Shown here: piece by piece, positions 1 to 8,990 of the stretch
Position numbering within the stretch: the first letter of the stretch is position 1
How the letters are laid out: each line of letters starts with the position of its first letter
Assembly: GCA_001464575.1 (NCBI GenBank)
Contig: LNFE01000151.1
Location: 1-61,775 of the forward strand
DNA length: 61,775 bases
Origin: Acidobacteria bacterium Ga0077553
GTDB lineage: Bacteria; Acidobacteriota; Terriglobia; Bryobacterales; Bryobacteraceae
Reading direction: 5' to 3'
Notes under the pieces: generated by a model
Told to the model about the DNA's origin: nothing
The model's input: the letters and a program-made list of their open reading frames with translations, nothing else
Databases searched by the model: none
Position numbers and translations under genes: made by a program

Positions 1-423
1 ACACGCGAGCAACGAGACATTGTCGAGAGCCTTTTTCGGGCGGTGGGCGTGGTGGCCTGGGTGGATGACGAACAGATGGATGCCGTCACGGCGTTGTCCG
101 GATCCGGTCCCGCCTACGTGTACATTTTCATTGAAGCGATGATCGCCGCGGGCCTGAAAATGGGCCTTTCGCGGGACATTTCGACGCGGCTGGCCGAGCA
201 GACCGTGCTGGGCGCGGCGAAGCACGTGCGCGATTCCGGGCTGCATCCGGCGATTCTGCGGGACCAGGTGATCACCCCGGGGGGCGTGACCATTGCCGCC
301 ATCCACGAATTGGAGCGGCACGGCCTTCGCAGCATGTTGATTTCGGCCATCGAAACGGCCACCGAGCACAGCCGGAAACGAACGAAGGCTCTGCTTGAAC
401 AACTCGAAACTCCAAACTCATGA
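1..423 (+). CDS. proC: Pyrroline-5-carboxylate reductase, C-terminal part (5' end outside window)
   Basis: The frame is open from base 1, so the gene begins before the window; about 140 of the usual ~270 residues are present. The product reduces 1-pyrroline-5-carboxylate to proline with NAD(P)H in the cytoplasm. The visible part is the all-helical dimerisation and substrate-binding domain: it has the family block DAVTALSGSGPAYVY and the later ITPGGVTIAAIHELE stretch. The N-terminal Rossmann domain is not in the window. The stop overlaps the start of the next gene by four bases (ATGA), so the two are probably translationally coupled. The family call is secure from the two blocks. Confidence 0.93.
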   Translation, partial: TREQRDIVESLFRAVGVVAWVDDEQMDAVTALSGSGPAYVYIFIEAMIAAGLKMGLSRDISTRLAEQTVLGAAKHVRDSGLHPAILRDQVITPGGVTIAAIHELERHGLRSMLISAIETATEHSRKRTKALLEQLETPNS

Positions 424-1172
424 AGCATCATATTCTCTCGATTCATGCTCATCCGGATGACGCGGAAATTTTAGCCGCGGGGACGCTGACGCTGCTCGCG
501 CGGGCGGGCCATGCGGTGACGATCGTCTCGATGACGCCAGGCGACTGCGGCTCGATGGAATGGGGGCCGGACGAGACGTCCGCCAAGCGCCGGGCCGAAG
601 GGGCCGCCGCGGCCGCGTTGATTGGCGCCCGCTACGAGTGCGCCGAGTTTCGGGATTTGGCGATTTTCGTCGACGACGCCAGCCGGCGCCGGGTGACGGA
701 ACTGATCCGCCGGCTGCAGCCGACCATCATTCTGACCTCTTCGCCGACCGACTACCATTGCGACCACGAGGCGACCAGCATTTTGGTGCGCGATGCTTGC
801 TTTGCCGTCTCCTGCCCGAACTACCAATGCGGCGAGGCGCCGCCGTTGCCCGCGATTCCGCACCTGTACTACATGGATTCGATCGAAGGCCGCGACCGGG
901 ATGGCCGGCCCGTGCACGCCGACTTCGCCGTCGAAATTGGGCCGGAGTTCCCGACGAAGCGGGAGATGCTGGCGGCCCATGCGAGCCAACGGGAGTGGCT
1001 GCAGAAGCAGCACGGGATGGACGATTATTTGAAGTCGATGGAGGAGTGGACCCGGGCGCGAGGACAGTCGGTATCGGTTCAATATGCGGAAGGATTCCGG
1101 CAGTACAAGCACCATCCGTACCCGACGACGCCGTTGCTGCAGGAGTTAGTGGGGCAGAGGCTACGGCGTTAA
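420..1172 (+). CDS. PIG-L / LmbE-family N-acetyl-sugar deacetylase
   Basis: The 250-residue product has the zinc-binding signature AHPDD at residues 10-14 and a second ligand region DYHCDH at 111-116. These are typical of the LmbE/PIG-L deacetylases that remove acetyl groups from GlcNAc-type conjugates. Relatives include BshB (bacillithiol synthesis) and MshB (mycothiol), but nothing here decides the substrate. No signal peptide is seen, so it should act in the cytoplasm. The ATG overlaps the proC stop by four bases. Its 3' end overlaps the convergent M20 gene by 12 bases. A bacillithiol role is possible but unsupported by neighbours, since no bshA or bshC is visible. Confidence 0.9.
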   Translation: MKHHILSIHAHPDDAEILAAGTLTLLARAGHAVTIVSMTPGDCGSMEWGPDETSAKRRAEGAAAAALIGARYECAEFRDLAIFVDDASRRRVTELIRRLQPTIILTSSPTDYHCDHEATSILVRDACFAVSCPNYQCGEAPPLPAIPHLYYMDSIEGRDRDGRPVHADFAVEIGPEFPTKREMLAAHASQREWLQKQHGMDDYLKSMEEWTRARGQSVSVQYAEGFRQYKHHPYPTTPLLQELVGQRLRR

Positions 1173-2505
1173 GGCCACCGCTTCGATGACTTTTTTGAGA
1201 AGGGCCGTGCCTTCGTACAGGGTGGTGAGCAGAATGCGTTCATCGTTGCCGTGGGCGCGGCTTTCGTTGCCGTTTCGGAGGAAGACGGGGACGCCGTAAA
1301 CGGCCATGCCTCTGGCGCGGAGGAAGGCTCCGTCGGTGGCGCCGCGGGACATATAGGGAATGGTGACGGACTTGCCGGGTTGTTGGGCGAAAACGCTTTC
1401 CATGGCCTTGTAGAGATCGGTTGTCAAGGAACTCGGTTCGGTGGCCGGCATCTCCTGGCCGGGGTCAGGGAGCACTTCGATGGCGGGGTCGTTAATGATT
1501 TGGCGGAACCGGGCGTAGACCTCTTCCTTCGTTTCGTTGGGAAGACGGCGGACGTCGATTTGCGCTTCGGCTTGGTTGGGGATGACGTTGACCTTCATGC
1601 CGGCGCGGAGCATGGTGGGGGAGACGGTGGTGCGGAGGGCGGCGTCGAGTTCCATGTCGCGGTCGCCGATTCCGTTGGCGGTTTGTTGGCGGGTTTTGGG
1701 GTCTTCGAGGGCGGCGAGGTGGGGTTGCAGCCAGGCGTACTCGCTGAGTTTGGCCATTTCGCGGAAGTAGCGGCGGGTGGTGGTGTTCAGGCTGACCGGC
1801 TGGTAGGCGCGGACGAGCTTGGAGATAGCGTCGGCGAGATGCGCGACGGCGTTGTCCTTGCGGGGCAGGGAGCCGTGGCCGGCGGCGCCGCGGGCAGTGA
1901 GGATCATGCGGGTGGGGATCTTTTCGGAAGTTTGGACCTGGTAGACGCGGGTGCCGTCGGCGGTGGCCATCTGGGCACCGCCCTCATTGAGGGCGTATTC
2001 GGCATCGATCTTGTCCCAGGCGTGGCGGATGAGCCATTGGATACCGGTGGAGCCGGCCTCCTCGTCGGCTTCGCTGAGCAGGATGATGTCGCGGTTCAGC
2101 TTGGCGCTGGAGCGTTTCAGGTCGACGAGGATGGCCATCTGGGCGGCGAGAAGATTCTTGGTGTCGACCGCGCCTCGGCCGTAGAGGAACCCGTCCTTGC
2201 CAGAGCTTCGGCTCGATGGGCACGACGTCGCTGTGGGCCATGATCAGGAGGGGGCGTTTTTCCTTGCTCCCGGCGAGGCGGCAGACGACGTTTAGCCGTT
2301 GGGGGTCGCCGCCGAGGAGTTCGCAGGGGATGCCGTGCTGCTGCATTTCGCGGGCTATGTACTGGGCGACGAGGGTCTCGTTGCCGGGCAGGTTGGAGGT
2401 GTCGAGGCGGAGGAGATCGACGAGGTACCGTTCGGCGCGGGCGGCGAGCGACTCCTGCGCGGGGGCGGCGAGGGGTAGAAGGATTGCCAGCAGAAGAGAG
2501 CGCAT
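1161..2505 (-). pseudogene. M20-family metallopeptidase, secreted, reading frame broken near 2195-2202
   Basis: A signal peptide (MRSLLLAILLPLAAPAQ) starts at 2505, a better start than an ATG at 2529 that lies inside the divergent receptor gene. The N-terminal frame runs through the metal-ligand block LIMAHSDVVPIEPKLW. The next family block, KDGFLYGRGAVDTKN, follows in another frame, with the catalytic glutamates in EADEEAGST further on. Between the W and KDGF, family members normally carry about nine residues (a ..PFSGE.. stretch). These are absent and one extra base remains, so roughly 26 bases seem to be missing rather than one. Everything downstream to the stop looks intact. Either a real inactivating deletion or an error in the sequence; see findings. 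Confidence 0.82.
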
Positions 2506-2527
2506 CCCAGTTATCCTAGAGGATTCC

Positions 2528-4291
2528 ATGCGTCTTGTTGTTGTTGCGCTTAGTTGCTGCGCCTTGTTGGCCCAGGATCCAGAAAAGAAAACGATCGTTG
2601 TGACGGGCTCTTATCAGCCTATTCCGCTTGAAGAGGCTGACCGTTCGGTGAAGGCGATTCCGGCGCGGGAATTAACGCCGTTGGCGGGGTCAGTGAGTGA
2701 TTTGCTGAATCTGGATGCTTCCGTGGACCTCCGCGAACGTGCGCCGGGAGCGGTCAATAGCGGGCTTTCGATCCGTGGCGGGAGCTTCGGGCAATCGCTG
2801 ATCTTGTGGAACGGGCTGCGGCTGAACAGCGCGCATACGTCGAATCTGAGCATGGATCTGCCGATTCCGCTGGAGTCGATGGCGCAAGTGGAGATTCTGA
2901 AAGGGTCCGGGTCGACGCTGTACGGTTCCGATGCGACGGCGGGGGTGATGAATGTGATCTCCCGGCCGCCGGCGCTGAGCGAGGTTCGATTCCGGAGCGG
3001 GTTTGGCAACTGGGGTACGCAGCAGCAGCACGCTTCGGTGGCCTACGTCGGCAAGGGGTTGGCGCAGCACTTCACGATGGCGCGTGATTTTTCCCGCGGC
3101 TTCATGGAGAACCGGGATTATCGGAATTTGTCTGTCGCTTCGCAGACGCAGTTCCGGCAGACGGAAGTGACGCTGGCGATGAACGATCGGCCGTATGGCG
3201 CGGAGCAGTTCTACGGGAACTTCAATTCGTGGGAGCGGACGAAGAGTTGGTTCGCGGGCATTCGGCAGGGAATTGGGCAGAAGACCGATGTGCTGTTTGC
3301 CTATCGCCGGAACACCGACTTGTTTGTGCTGTACCGGGACCGGCCGCAGGTGTTTACGAATCGCCATGCCGTGGAGACGTGGCAGGCGAGCGTGCGGCGG
3401 GCGGAGAACCTGCCGAGGAATGGGCGGCTGCACTATGGCGCAGAGTTTCTGGGCGACCGAATCGAGTCGAACAATCTGGGACGGCATTCCCGGGCGCGGT
3501 CGGCCGTCTACGCGGCCTACGACATCCGGGCGCTGCAGCGCTTCTCGTTGACGATTGGTCTGCGCGATGAGATCTATCGGAACTTCGAGCATCAGTGGAA
3601 CCCGTCGGCGGGGGTGGGCTACTGGCTCAACTCGCGGGCCAAGTTGCGCGCTTCGGCAAGCCGGGCGTTCCGGCTTCCGACCTATACCGATCTCTACTAC
3701 CGCGATCCGGCCAACGTGGGCGATCCGCTGCTGCGCCCGGAGAGGGCGTGGACGTTTGAAGGCGGTTTGGATCTATCGCTGCCCCGGGAGGCGAAGGTGG
3801 CGGTGACGGTGTTCCAGCGCCGCGAGAAGGACGGCATCGACTTTGTGCGGCGTTCGGCGGCCGACATCTGGCGGGCGACCAATTTTCAGGCGCTGAATTT
3901 CACTGGGTTCGAATCGCAATTGACGATGGTCGCGGCGCGGAAGCATCGGATTGAGTTCTCCTACACGGGATTGAATGGCGCGCAGACGGTGTTGACCGGG
4001 CTGCAATCGAAATACGTGTTCAACTATCCGCGGCACGCGGGCGTGGCGACGTGGCAGGCGGCGTGGAATAACGGCATGATGGCGCGGACGCGGTTGGGGG
4101 CCATTGAGCGGTTTGGCCGGTCGCCGTATGCGGTGTGGGATACGTTTCTGGCCTATCAAAAAGGGCGGGTGCGTCCGTACCTGCAACTGGCCAATATCAC
4201 GTCCACTCGGTATGAAGAGCTGATTGGAGTCCGTATGCCGGGCCGGAGTTTTATTGGCGGCCTCGAACTCGTACTCTACCGGCCGCGATAA
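2528..4291 (+). CDS. TonB-dependent outer-membrane receptor, BtuB-like
   Basis: The 587-residue product starts with a signal peptide (MRLVVVALSCCALLAQ) at ATG 2528; the frame is open further upstream, but that overlaps the M20 gene. A plug domain follows: LSIRGGSFGQSLILWNG and then ILKGSGSTLYGSDATAGVMN, the classic plug end. The rest is the alternating pattern of a beta barrel, with RASASRAFRLPTYTDLYYRD typical of BtuB/FepA-type barrels and a final strand ending LELVLYRPR. It should import a scarce ligand such as cobalamin, a siderophore or another chelate, using TonB energy. No riboswitch is visible in the 22-base gap to the divergent M20 gene, so the ligand cannot be named. Confidence 0.88.
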   Translation: MRLVVVALSCCALLAQDPEKKTIVVTGSYQPIPLEEADRSVKAIPARELTPLAGSVSDLLNLDASVDLRERAPGAVNSGLSIRGGSFGQSLILWNGLRLNSAHTSNLSMDLPIPLESMAQVEILKGSGSTLYGSDATAGVMNVISRPPALSEVRFRSGFGNWGTQQQHASVAYVGKGLAQHFTMARDFSRGFMENRDYRNLSVASQTQFRQTEVTLAMNDRPYGAEQFYGNFNSWERTKSWFAGIRQGIGQKTDVLFAYRRNTDLFVLYRDRPQVFTNRHAVETWQASVRRAENLPRNGRLHYGAEFLGDRIESNNLGRHSRARSAVYAAYDIRALQRFSLTIGLRDEIYRNFEHQWNPSAGVGYWLNSRAKLRASASRAFRLPTYTDLYYRDPANVGDPLLRPERAWTFEGGLDLSLPREAKVAVTVFQRREKDGIDFVRRSAADIWRATNFQALNFTGFESQLTMVAARKHRIEFSYTGLNGAQTVLTGLQSKYVFNYPRHAGVATWQAAWNNGMMARTRLGAIERFGRSPYAVWDTFLAYQKGRVRPYLQLANITSTRYEELIGVRMPGRSFIGGLELVLYRPR

Positions 4292-4310
4292 ACTATCGAA
4301 GGACACCGTT

Positions 4311-5786
4311 TTGCTACGACACCTCCGCACCTTTGCCCTGCTAGGGAGCCTCTCCGTGGTTCGCGCCGCCGAACCGGGACAGTTGGATGCGAATCTGTCC
4401 TTGTTTACGGTCATGTGCGCCTTGCACGCGGCGGGGTACGACGCCGAAATGGATTCGCCGAACAACCACCCGATTCGGGCGGCCGCGGTGAAAAATCTGG
4501 CGAACCGCGACTTGAAGACCGCCGGCGAGTTGCGAGAGTGGCTCGAGAATCGCAAGCTGGGGCCGAAGCGTTTGGACCTGAACCGGTTCATCTCTTTCGC
4601 GCTTTCCGTGGACGGTCCGCCGAACTTTAACTACAAGTTTCAATCGCACGAGATGCCGCCGGACGTGGTGCCGCTGGCTGGGTTCGAACGGCTGGTGAGC
4701 CGCTTCTACGCTGAGGCGAATGTGGAAGAGCTCTATAAGCAGGCCCAGCCGGCCATCGAGAAGATGCTCGAGAGCTATCAGACGCCGGTCGTGAATACGC
4801 TTGGGCAGGTGAACGGCTACCTGCGGAACCCGACGAGCGGGTACGTGGGCCGCCGTTTCTACGTCATTTTGGAACTGCTCGGACCGCCGAACCACATTCA
4901 GACACGGGCTTACAAGGACGACTATTATTTGGTTCTGACGCCGTCGCCGGAGATTCAGACCGACTATATCCGCTACGCTTATCTGCAATACCTGCTCGAC
5001 CCACTGACATTCAAATTCGCGGCGAAGCTCGAGAAGAAAAAGCCGCTGATTGACTTGGCCCAGGCGGCGCCAGCACTCGAAGAGCACTATAAAGCTGACT
5101 TTTCGTTGTTGGCCACGGCGAGCCTGATTCGCGCGATTGAGGCCCGCCTCGACAAGCGGAAGGACCCGGAGCAGGCGCTGCGCGAGGGTTTCATTCTGAC
5201 GCCGTACTTCACCGAGGCGTTGGCCAAGTATGAAACGCAGGAGGTGTCCATGCGCCTCTACTATCCAGAGATGATCGACGCGATCGACCTAAAGAAAGAG
5301 GACAAGCGGCTGGCGGCGGTTGACTTTTTGAAGGACCGCCCGGTGAAGGCGGTGAAGGTGGCTCCGAAGGAAGAGAAGGTGGAGCTGAGCGGGGTGTTTA
5401 AGACGCTCGAGGACGCTGAGAATCTCTATCGCGCCGCCAAGCTGGAACCCGCCCGCGAACTATTCCTCCGGTCGCTGCAGGAGGCTGCTGACCAACCATT
5501 GCACGCGAAGGCATATTATGGTTTGGGCCGTGTCGCCGCTCGTCAGGCCAATCTGGAGTTGGCAGAGAAGTTGTTCACTAAAGTGCTGGAGCTTTCCCCC
5601 GATCCGCAGACCAAAGCCTGGACCCACGTCTACCTCGGCAATCTTGCTGAGCGGGCGCAGGAGCCGCAGCAGGCGGTGGCGCAGTTCGAAGCAGCCCTGG
5701 CCGTTCCCGGCGCTACCGCCGCGGCTCGTCAGACCGCTCAGCAGGCGCTCACCAAGTTAGCTAATACCCCGAAGGAGAAGGAATGA
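4311..5786 (+). CDS. Secreted protein of unknown function with C-terminal TPR region
   Basis: A TTG at 4311 is chosen as start. It opens a signal peptide ending near VVRAAEPG and has a GAAGGA ribosome-binding site at 4298-4303. The upstream ATG at 4224 lies inside the receptor gene. The product is 491 residues. The middle part (about residues 30-350) is not recognised: it is rich in aromatic, charged helices, with a segment IRYAYLQYLLDPL that sits where a metallopeptidase-like fold might carry histidines but lacks an HExxH. The last ~120 residues carry two to three TPR-like helix pairs (AKAYYGLGRVAARQANLELA). Its stop overlaps the next gene by four bases; both are secreted TPR proteins and probably act together. 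Confidence 0.75.
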   Translation: MLRHLRTFALLGSLSVVRAAEPGQLDANLSLFTVMCALHAAGYDAEMDSPNNHPIRAAAVKNLANRDLKTAGELREWLENRKLGPKRLDLNRFISFALSVDGPPNFNYKFQSHEMPPDVVPLAGFERLVSRFYAEANVEELYKQAQPAIEKMLESYQTPVVNTLGQVNGYLRNPTSGYVGRRFYVILELLGPPNHIQTRAYKDDYYLVLTPSPEIQTDYIRYAYLQYLLDPLTFKFAAKLEKKKPLIDLAQAAPALEEHYKADFSLLATASLIRAIEARLDKRKDPEQALREGFILTPYFTEALAKYETQEVSMRLYYPEMIDAIDLKKEDKRLAAVDFLKDRPVKAVKVAPKEEKVELSGVFKTLEDAENLYRAAKLEPARELFLRSLQEAADQPLHAKAYYGLGRVAARQANLELAEKLFTKVLELSPDPQTKAWTHVYLGNLAERAQEPQQAVAQFEAALAVPGATAAARQTAQQALTKLANTPKEKE

Positions 5787-6538
5787 TCATGTCCCGTTTT
5801 GTCCGCCTCGCATTCAGTGTGGGCCTCGCCGCCGCTGTCGCGCTGGCCCAGCCCAAACCCAAGTCGCAGAAAGAAGTCGATGCCATCATGGCGATGCAGA
5901 ACGCGCAGGATGCGGACTCGCGCATCAAGGCCGCTCAGGCCCTGATCACCAAGTTTGCCGATACGGAGTTCAAGCCGTTCGCGCTTTACGTGATGGCTTC
6001 GTCGTACCAGCAGAAAGGGGACGTCGAGAACACGATTGTGTGGGCCGAGAAGACCCTGGAGGTGGACAAAACCAACTTCATGTGTATGAACATGATCGCC
6101 TCGGGCCTGGCGCAGAAGACGCGCGAGTTCGACTTGGATAAGGAAGACAAGCTCGGCCGCGCCGAGAAGATGGCGAACTCCGCCATGGAAGCGATCAAGA
6201 CCGCGGCGAAGCCGAATCCGCAGATTCCGGACGACCAGTGGGAGCTGATCAAGAAGGATTACACGGCCGAAGCGCATCAGGCGCTGGGTTTGGTGGCGAT
6301 GGTGCGGAAGAAGTACCCGGAGGCGATCGCCTCGTTCAAGACCGCGGTGGAGACGACGCCGCAGCCGGATCCGGCGACGCTGGTCCGTTTGGCGAGCGCG
6401 TACAACCTGGCCAACCAGCCCGACAACGCCATTGCGGCGGCTGATAAGGCGATGGCGGTGCCCGATGTGAATCCCGCGATCAAGCAGGTTGCCGCCGCCG
6501 AAAAGGAACGGGCGACCAAGGCGAAGGCCGGCAAGTAG
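5783..6538 (+). CDS. Secreted TPR-repeat protein
   Basis: The 251-residue product begins with a signal peptide ending VALAQPKP. TPR-type helices fill the rest, for example FALYVMASSYQQKGDVENTIVWAEKTL and LVRLASAYNLANQPDNAIAAADKAM in sequence order. A strong AAGGAG lies at 5772-5777, serving either ATG 5783 or ATG 5789; the first gives the ATGA overlap with the preceding gene. It is a likely periplasmic scaffold partner of the preceding protein; no catalytic motif is seen. The stop lies five bases before rnc. Confidence 0.8.
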   Translation: MIMSRFVRLAFSVGLAAAVALAQPKPKSQKEVDAIMAMQNAQDADSRIKAAQALITKFADTEFKPFALYVMASSYQQKGDVENTIVWAEKTLEVDKTNFMCMNMIASGLAQKTREFDLDKEDKLGRAEKMANSAMEAIKTAAKPNPQIPDDQWELIKKDYTAEAHQALGLVAMVRKKYPEAIASFKTAVETTPQPDPATLVRLASAYNLANQPDNAIAAADKAMAVPDVNPAIKQVAAAEKERATKAKAGK

Positions 6539-6543
6539 ACCGG

Positions 6544-7245
6544 ATGGGCGCGGCATGGGAGCCTTTGGCCGAAAAGATCGGCCACCAATTTCAACGTCCG
6601 GAGCTCCTGGTCCGCGCCCTTACGCATAAGTCCCGCATCGCCGAGAGGTCCGCAGCTGATCCCACCCGGGATAACGAACAGCTCGAATTTCTCGGCGATT
6701 CCATTTTGGGTTTTCTGGTCAGCGAGGCGCTGATTACCCAATTCCCCCACTATCCGGAAGGGAAGCTGTCGAAGTTGAAGGCGTGGCTGGTCTCCTCCGC
6801 GCATCTGCTGGCCATCGCCGAATCCCTAAGCCTTGGGGAGTACCTCCGGCTAGGCCGAGGAGAAGAGATGAGCGGCGGCCGCGGCAAGCGGGCGCTGTTG
6901 GCCAATGCGGTGGAGGCGATTCTGGCGGCGTTGTACCTGGACGGCGGCATGCCGGCGGCCCGGGCGTTTGTGGAAGCCCGCGTACTGCGCGACGCCGGCG
7001 ATTTGGAGGCCGGGGTGCCCGTCGGGGTGACCGACCATAAGTCACTGCTGCAGGAGAAGGCCCAGGCGTTGAAGTACCCCCCGCCGAAGTACGTCACGAT
7101 TGCGGAGCGCGGCCCCGAGCACGCCAAGACCTTCACGGTCGAGGTACGGGTGGGGAAGGCGTTTAACGCCGCGGCCGAGGGCATTTCGAAGAAGGAAGCC
7201 AGTCAGCGTGCCGCAGAACTGCTGCTTGCCCAGTTGAGCGGCTAA
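6544..7245 (+). CDS. rnc: Ribonuclease III
   Basis: The 233-residue length is normal for the family. The endonuclease domain has the RNase III signature NEQLEFLGDSILG at residues 44-56 and the second acidic cluster in NAVEAILAALYLDGG. A double-stranded-RNA-binding domain follows from about residue 162 (DHKSLLQEKAQAL to KKEASQRAAELLL). The enzyme cleaves double-stranded RNA in rRNA maturation and mRNA turnover. It follows the TPR gene by five bases and precedes motA by 35. Confidence 0.97.
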   Translation: MGAAWEPLAEKIGHQFQRPELLVRALTHKSRIAERSAADPTRDNEQLEFLGDSILGFLVSEALITQFPHYPEGKLSKLKAWLVSSAHLLAIAESLSLGEYLRLGRGEEMSGGRGKRALLANAVEAILAALYLDGGMPAARAFVEARVLRDAGDLEAGVPVGVTDHKSLLQEKAQALKYPPPKYVTIAERGPEHAKTFTVEVRVGKAFNAAAEGISKKEASQRAAELLLAQLSG

Positions 7246-7280
7246 AATCCTGGGGCTTCTGGCCGATAACGCCCGTAGTT

Positions 7281-8097
7281 ATGTTTGTAATTATTGGTGC
7301 GCTTGTCGTTATTGGCTCAGTGTTGGGAGGCTATTTGCTCTCCCACGGGAAACTGCCGATTCTCTTTCAGCCTTTCGAGCTGTTGATCATCTTGGGAGCG
7401 GCCATCGGCACGTTGCTGATCGGTAATCCGCTTTCGGTGGTGATTGGCATCGTGAAGGCTGCGCTGGGCACCCTGAAGGGGAGCCCCTACAACAAAGCCT
7501 TCTACACGGAGCAGTTGAAGATGTTGAACGACGTCTTCACGTACGCGCGCAAGAATGGCCTGGTGAAGCTCGAAGCGGACGTCGAGGAGCCGGACAAGAG
7601 CCAGCTCTTCAGCAAGTACAAGACTCTGATCAGCAACCATCACGCCCTTCACTTTGTGTGCGACACGCTGCGGATGTCCATCAGCGGCGGCGTGGGCCAC
7701 TTCGAAATCGATCAGATGATGGAGCTCGACATGGAAGTGCACCACCATGAGGCCGAGGAGCCGGTGCATGCGCTGAATACGATGTCGGACGCGTTGCCGG
7801 GGCTGGGCATCGTGGCGGCGGTATTGGGCATCGTGATCACTATGGGTTGCGGCGGCGCTGGTCGGTACGTTCCTCGGCATTCTGATGTGCTACGGCTTCT
7901 TCGGGCCGCTCGCCGCGAATATGGGTAAGATTGCAGCGGCAGAGAAGGAGTACTACAACTTCCTGCGGGTTGGACTGATTAGCTTCATCAAGGGCTCGGC
8001 GCCGATTCTCGCCACCGAGTTCGCTCGCCGGTCGATTCCGGCTCACTTCCGTCCGTCGTTCAAAGAGATGGAAAAAGCCGTTAAGGGAGGCGCATAA
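7281..8097 (+). pseudogene. motA: Flagellar stator protein MotA, reading frame broken near 7844-7847
   Basis: The N-terminal frame gives the first two membrane helices (IGALVVIGSVLGGYLL and ELLIILGAAIGTLLIG), the cytoplasmic domain with MRMSISGG-like and HHHEAEEPVHALNTMSDALPGLGIVAAVLGIVITMG. The family continuation VAAALVGTFLGIL then MCYGFFGPLAANM follows in another frame to the stop at 8097. About 12 residues normally joining these helices (a KI.GPPE.IG type loop) are missing. Adding ~38 bases would restore one frame of about 284 residues, the usual MotA size. The motB start is two bases downstream. Probably an intact gene with a sequence error, or a genuine lesion covered by the second stator pair. 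Confidence 0.87.
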
Positions 8098-8099
8098 AG

Positions 8100-8972
8100 A
8101 TGGCCGAAGAGCAGCCGATTTATATCATCAAGAAGATTGTGAAGGGCGGCGGCCATCATGGCGGCGCGTGGAAGGTGGCCTATGCCGACTTCGTGACGGC
8201 CATGATGGCGTTCTTCATGGTGCTGTGGTTGCTAAGCTCGTCTGAGGAGGTGCAGAAGGCGGTGGGCGGATACTTCTCCGACCCCGAAGGCAACGGGAAA
8301 CAGGTTGGCACGCAGCAGGCCGGCGCGGGCGGGGAGTCGATCAGTCTGGCGGCGAACGACATGGAGAAGCTCAAGGACAAGCTGGAAGAGGCGATGCGCG
8401 ATACGCCGCAGTTCCAGAAGATCAAGGACCAGGTGAAGATGATCGTAACGGGCGAAGGTCTTCGGGTGGAGCTGCTCGAGAGCGATGTCGGCACGTTTTT
8501 CGAATCCGGCAGTCCGGCACCGACAGAACGCGCGACGGTGCTATTGGGCACGTTAGCGCAGGAGATTGGCAAGCTTCCCAACAAGGTGTTTATTGAGGGG
8601 CATACCGATTCGAAGCCCTTTACCGGCGATTATACGAACTGGGAGCTGTCGGCGGACCGGGCTAACACGGCCCGGCGGGTGATGCAGATGTACGGCGTTC
8701 GCGCCGATCAGGTGGCGCAGGTGCGTGGCTTTTCCGATCAAGCGCTGCGGGTGGCGGACAATCCGACGGACCCATCCAACCGGCGGATCTCGATCATTAT
8801 CAAGTATCTCGATGGTCCGCCGGCGCCGCTGAAAGCGGACAAGAAGGGCGGGGACGGGCATGGGGCGGAACCGGCGAAGGACGGGCATGCCAAGGAAGAG
8901 CATGGGAAAGACGAGCATGCGAAAGATGAGCATGCCAAAAAAGAACCAGCAAAACCGGCGGCCGCTCACTAG
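8100..8972 (+). CDS. motB: Flagellar stator protein MotB with a His-rich C-terminal tail
   Basis: The 290-residue protein carries the MotB membrane helix with the ion-binding aspartate at D30 (YADFVTAMMAFFMVLWLL). An OmpA-like peptidoglycan-binding domain follows, with GHTD at 167-170 and SNRRISI at 226-232. After about residue 248 comes a tail made of units like EHAKD, rich in His, Lys, Asp and Glu, which MotB proteins do not normally need. Together with MotA it forms the torque-generating ion channel anchored to peptidoglycan. The gene lies two bases after motA and ends inside a terminator hairpin. Confidence 0.94.
   Translation: MAEEQPIYIIKKIVKGGGHHGGAWKVAYADFVTAMMAFFMVLWLLSSSEEVQKAVGGYFSDPEGNGKQVGTQQAGAGGESISLAANDMEKLKDKLEEAMRDTPQFQKIKDQVKMIVTGEGLRVELLESDVGTFFESGSPAPTERATVLLGTLAQEIGKLPNKVFIEGHTDSKPFTGDYTNWELSADRANTARRVMQMYGVRADQVAQVRGFSDQALRVADNPTDPSNRRISIIIKYLDGPPAPLKADKKGGDGHGAEPAKDGHAKEEHGKDEHAKDEHAKKEPAKPAAAH
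8883..8942 (+). repeat. Four 15-base in-frame tandem repeats encoding a His/Lys/Glu tail
   Basis: Four consecutive 15-base units of the form gagcatgcgaaagat (with variation) encode GHAKE, EHGKD, EHAKD and EHAKK at residues 262-281 of MotB. Unit-to-unit identity at DNA level suggests expansion by slippage. The repeats should allow length variation between strains. Confidence 0.85.
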
Positions 8973-8990
8973 AGCGGCCGTTCTACTTTT
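8959..8990 (+). terminator. Bidirectional rho-independent terminator between convergent motB genes
   Basis: A perfect 8-base-pair stem (8959-8966 with 8973-8980) closes a six-base loop, cactag. On the plus strand it is followed by ttctactttttc; on the minus strand by a short T run (the complement of 8951-8954). It includes the stop codon of the plus-strand motB and lies just past the stop of the minus-strand motB, so it can serve both operons. Confidence 0.8.

Noticed and set aside
1251..2243. 330-residue plus-strand open frame
   Set aside because: It lies antisense to the M20 peptidase, is Gly/Val-rich with no family block, and reflects high GC content.
2216..2527. N-terminal extension of the TonB receptor
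   Set aside because: The extension is antisense to the M20 gene; the signal peptide at 2528 is the natural start.
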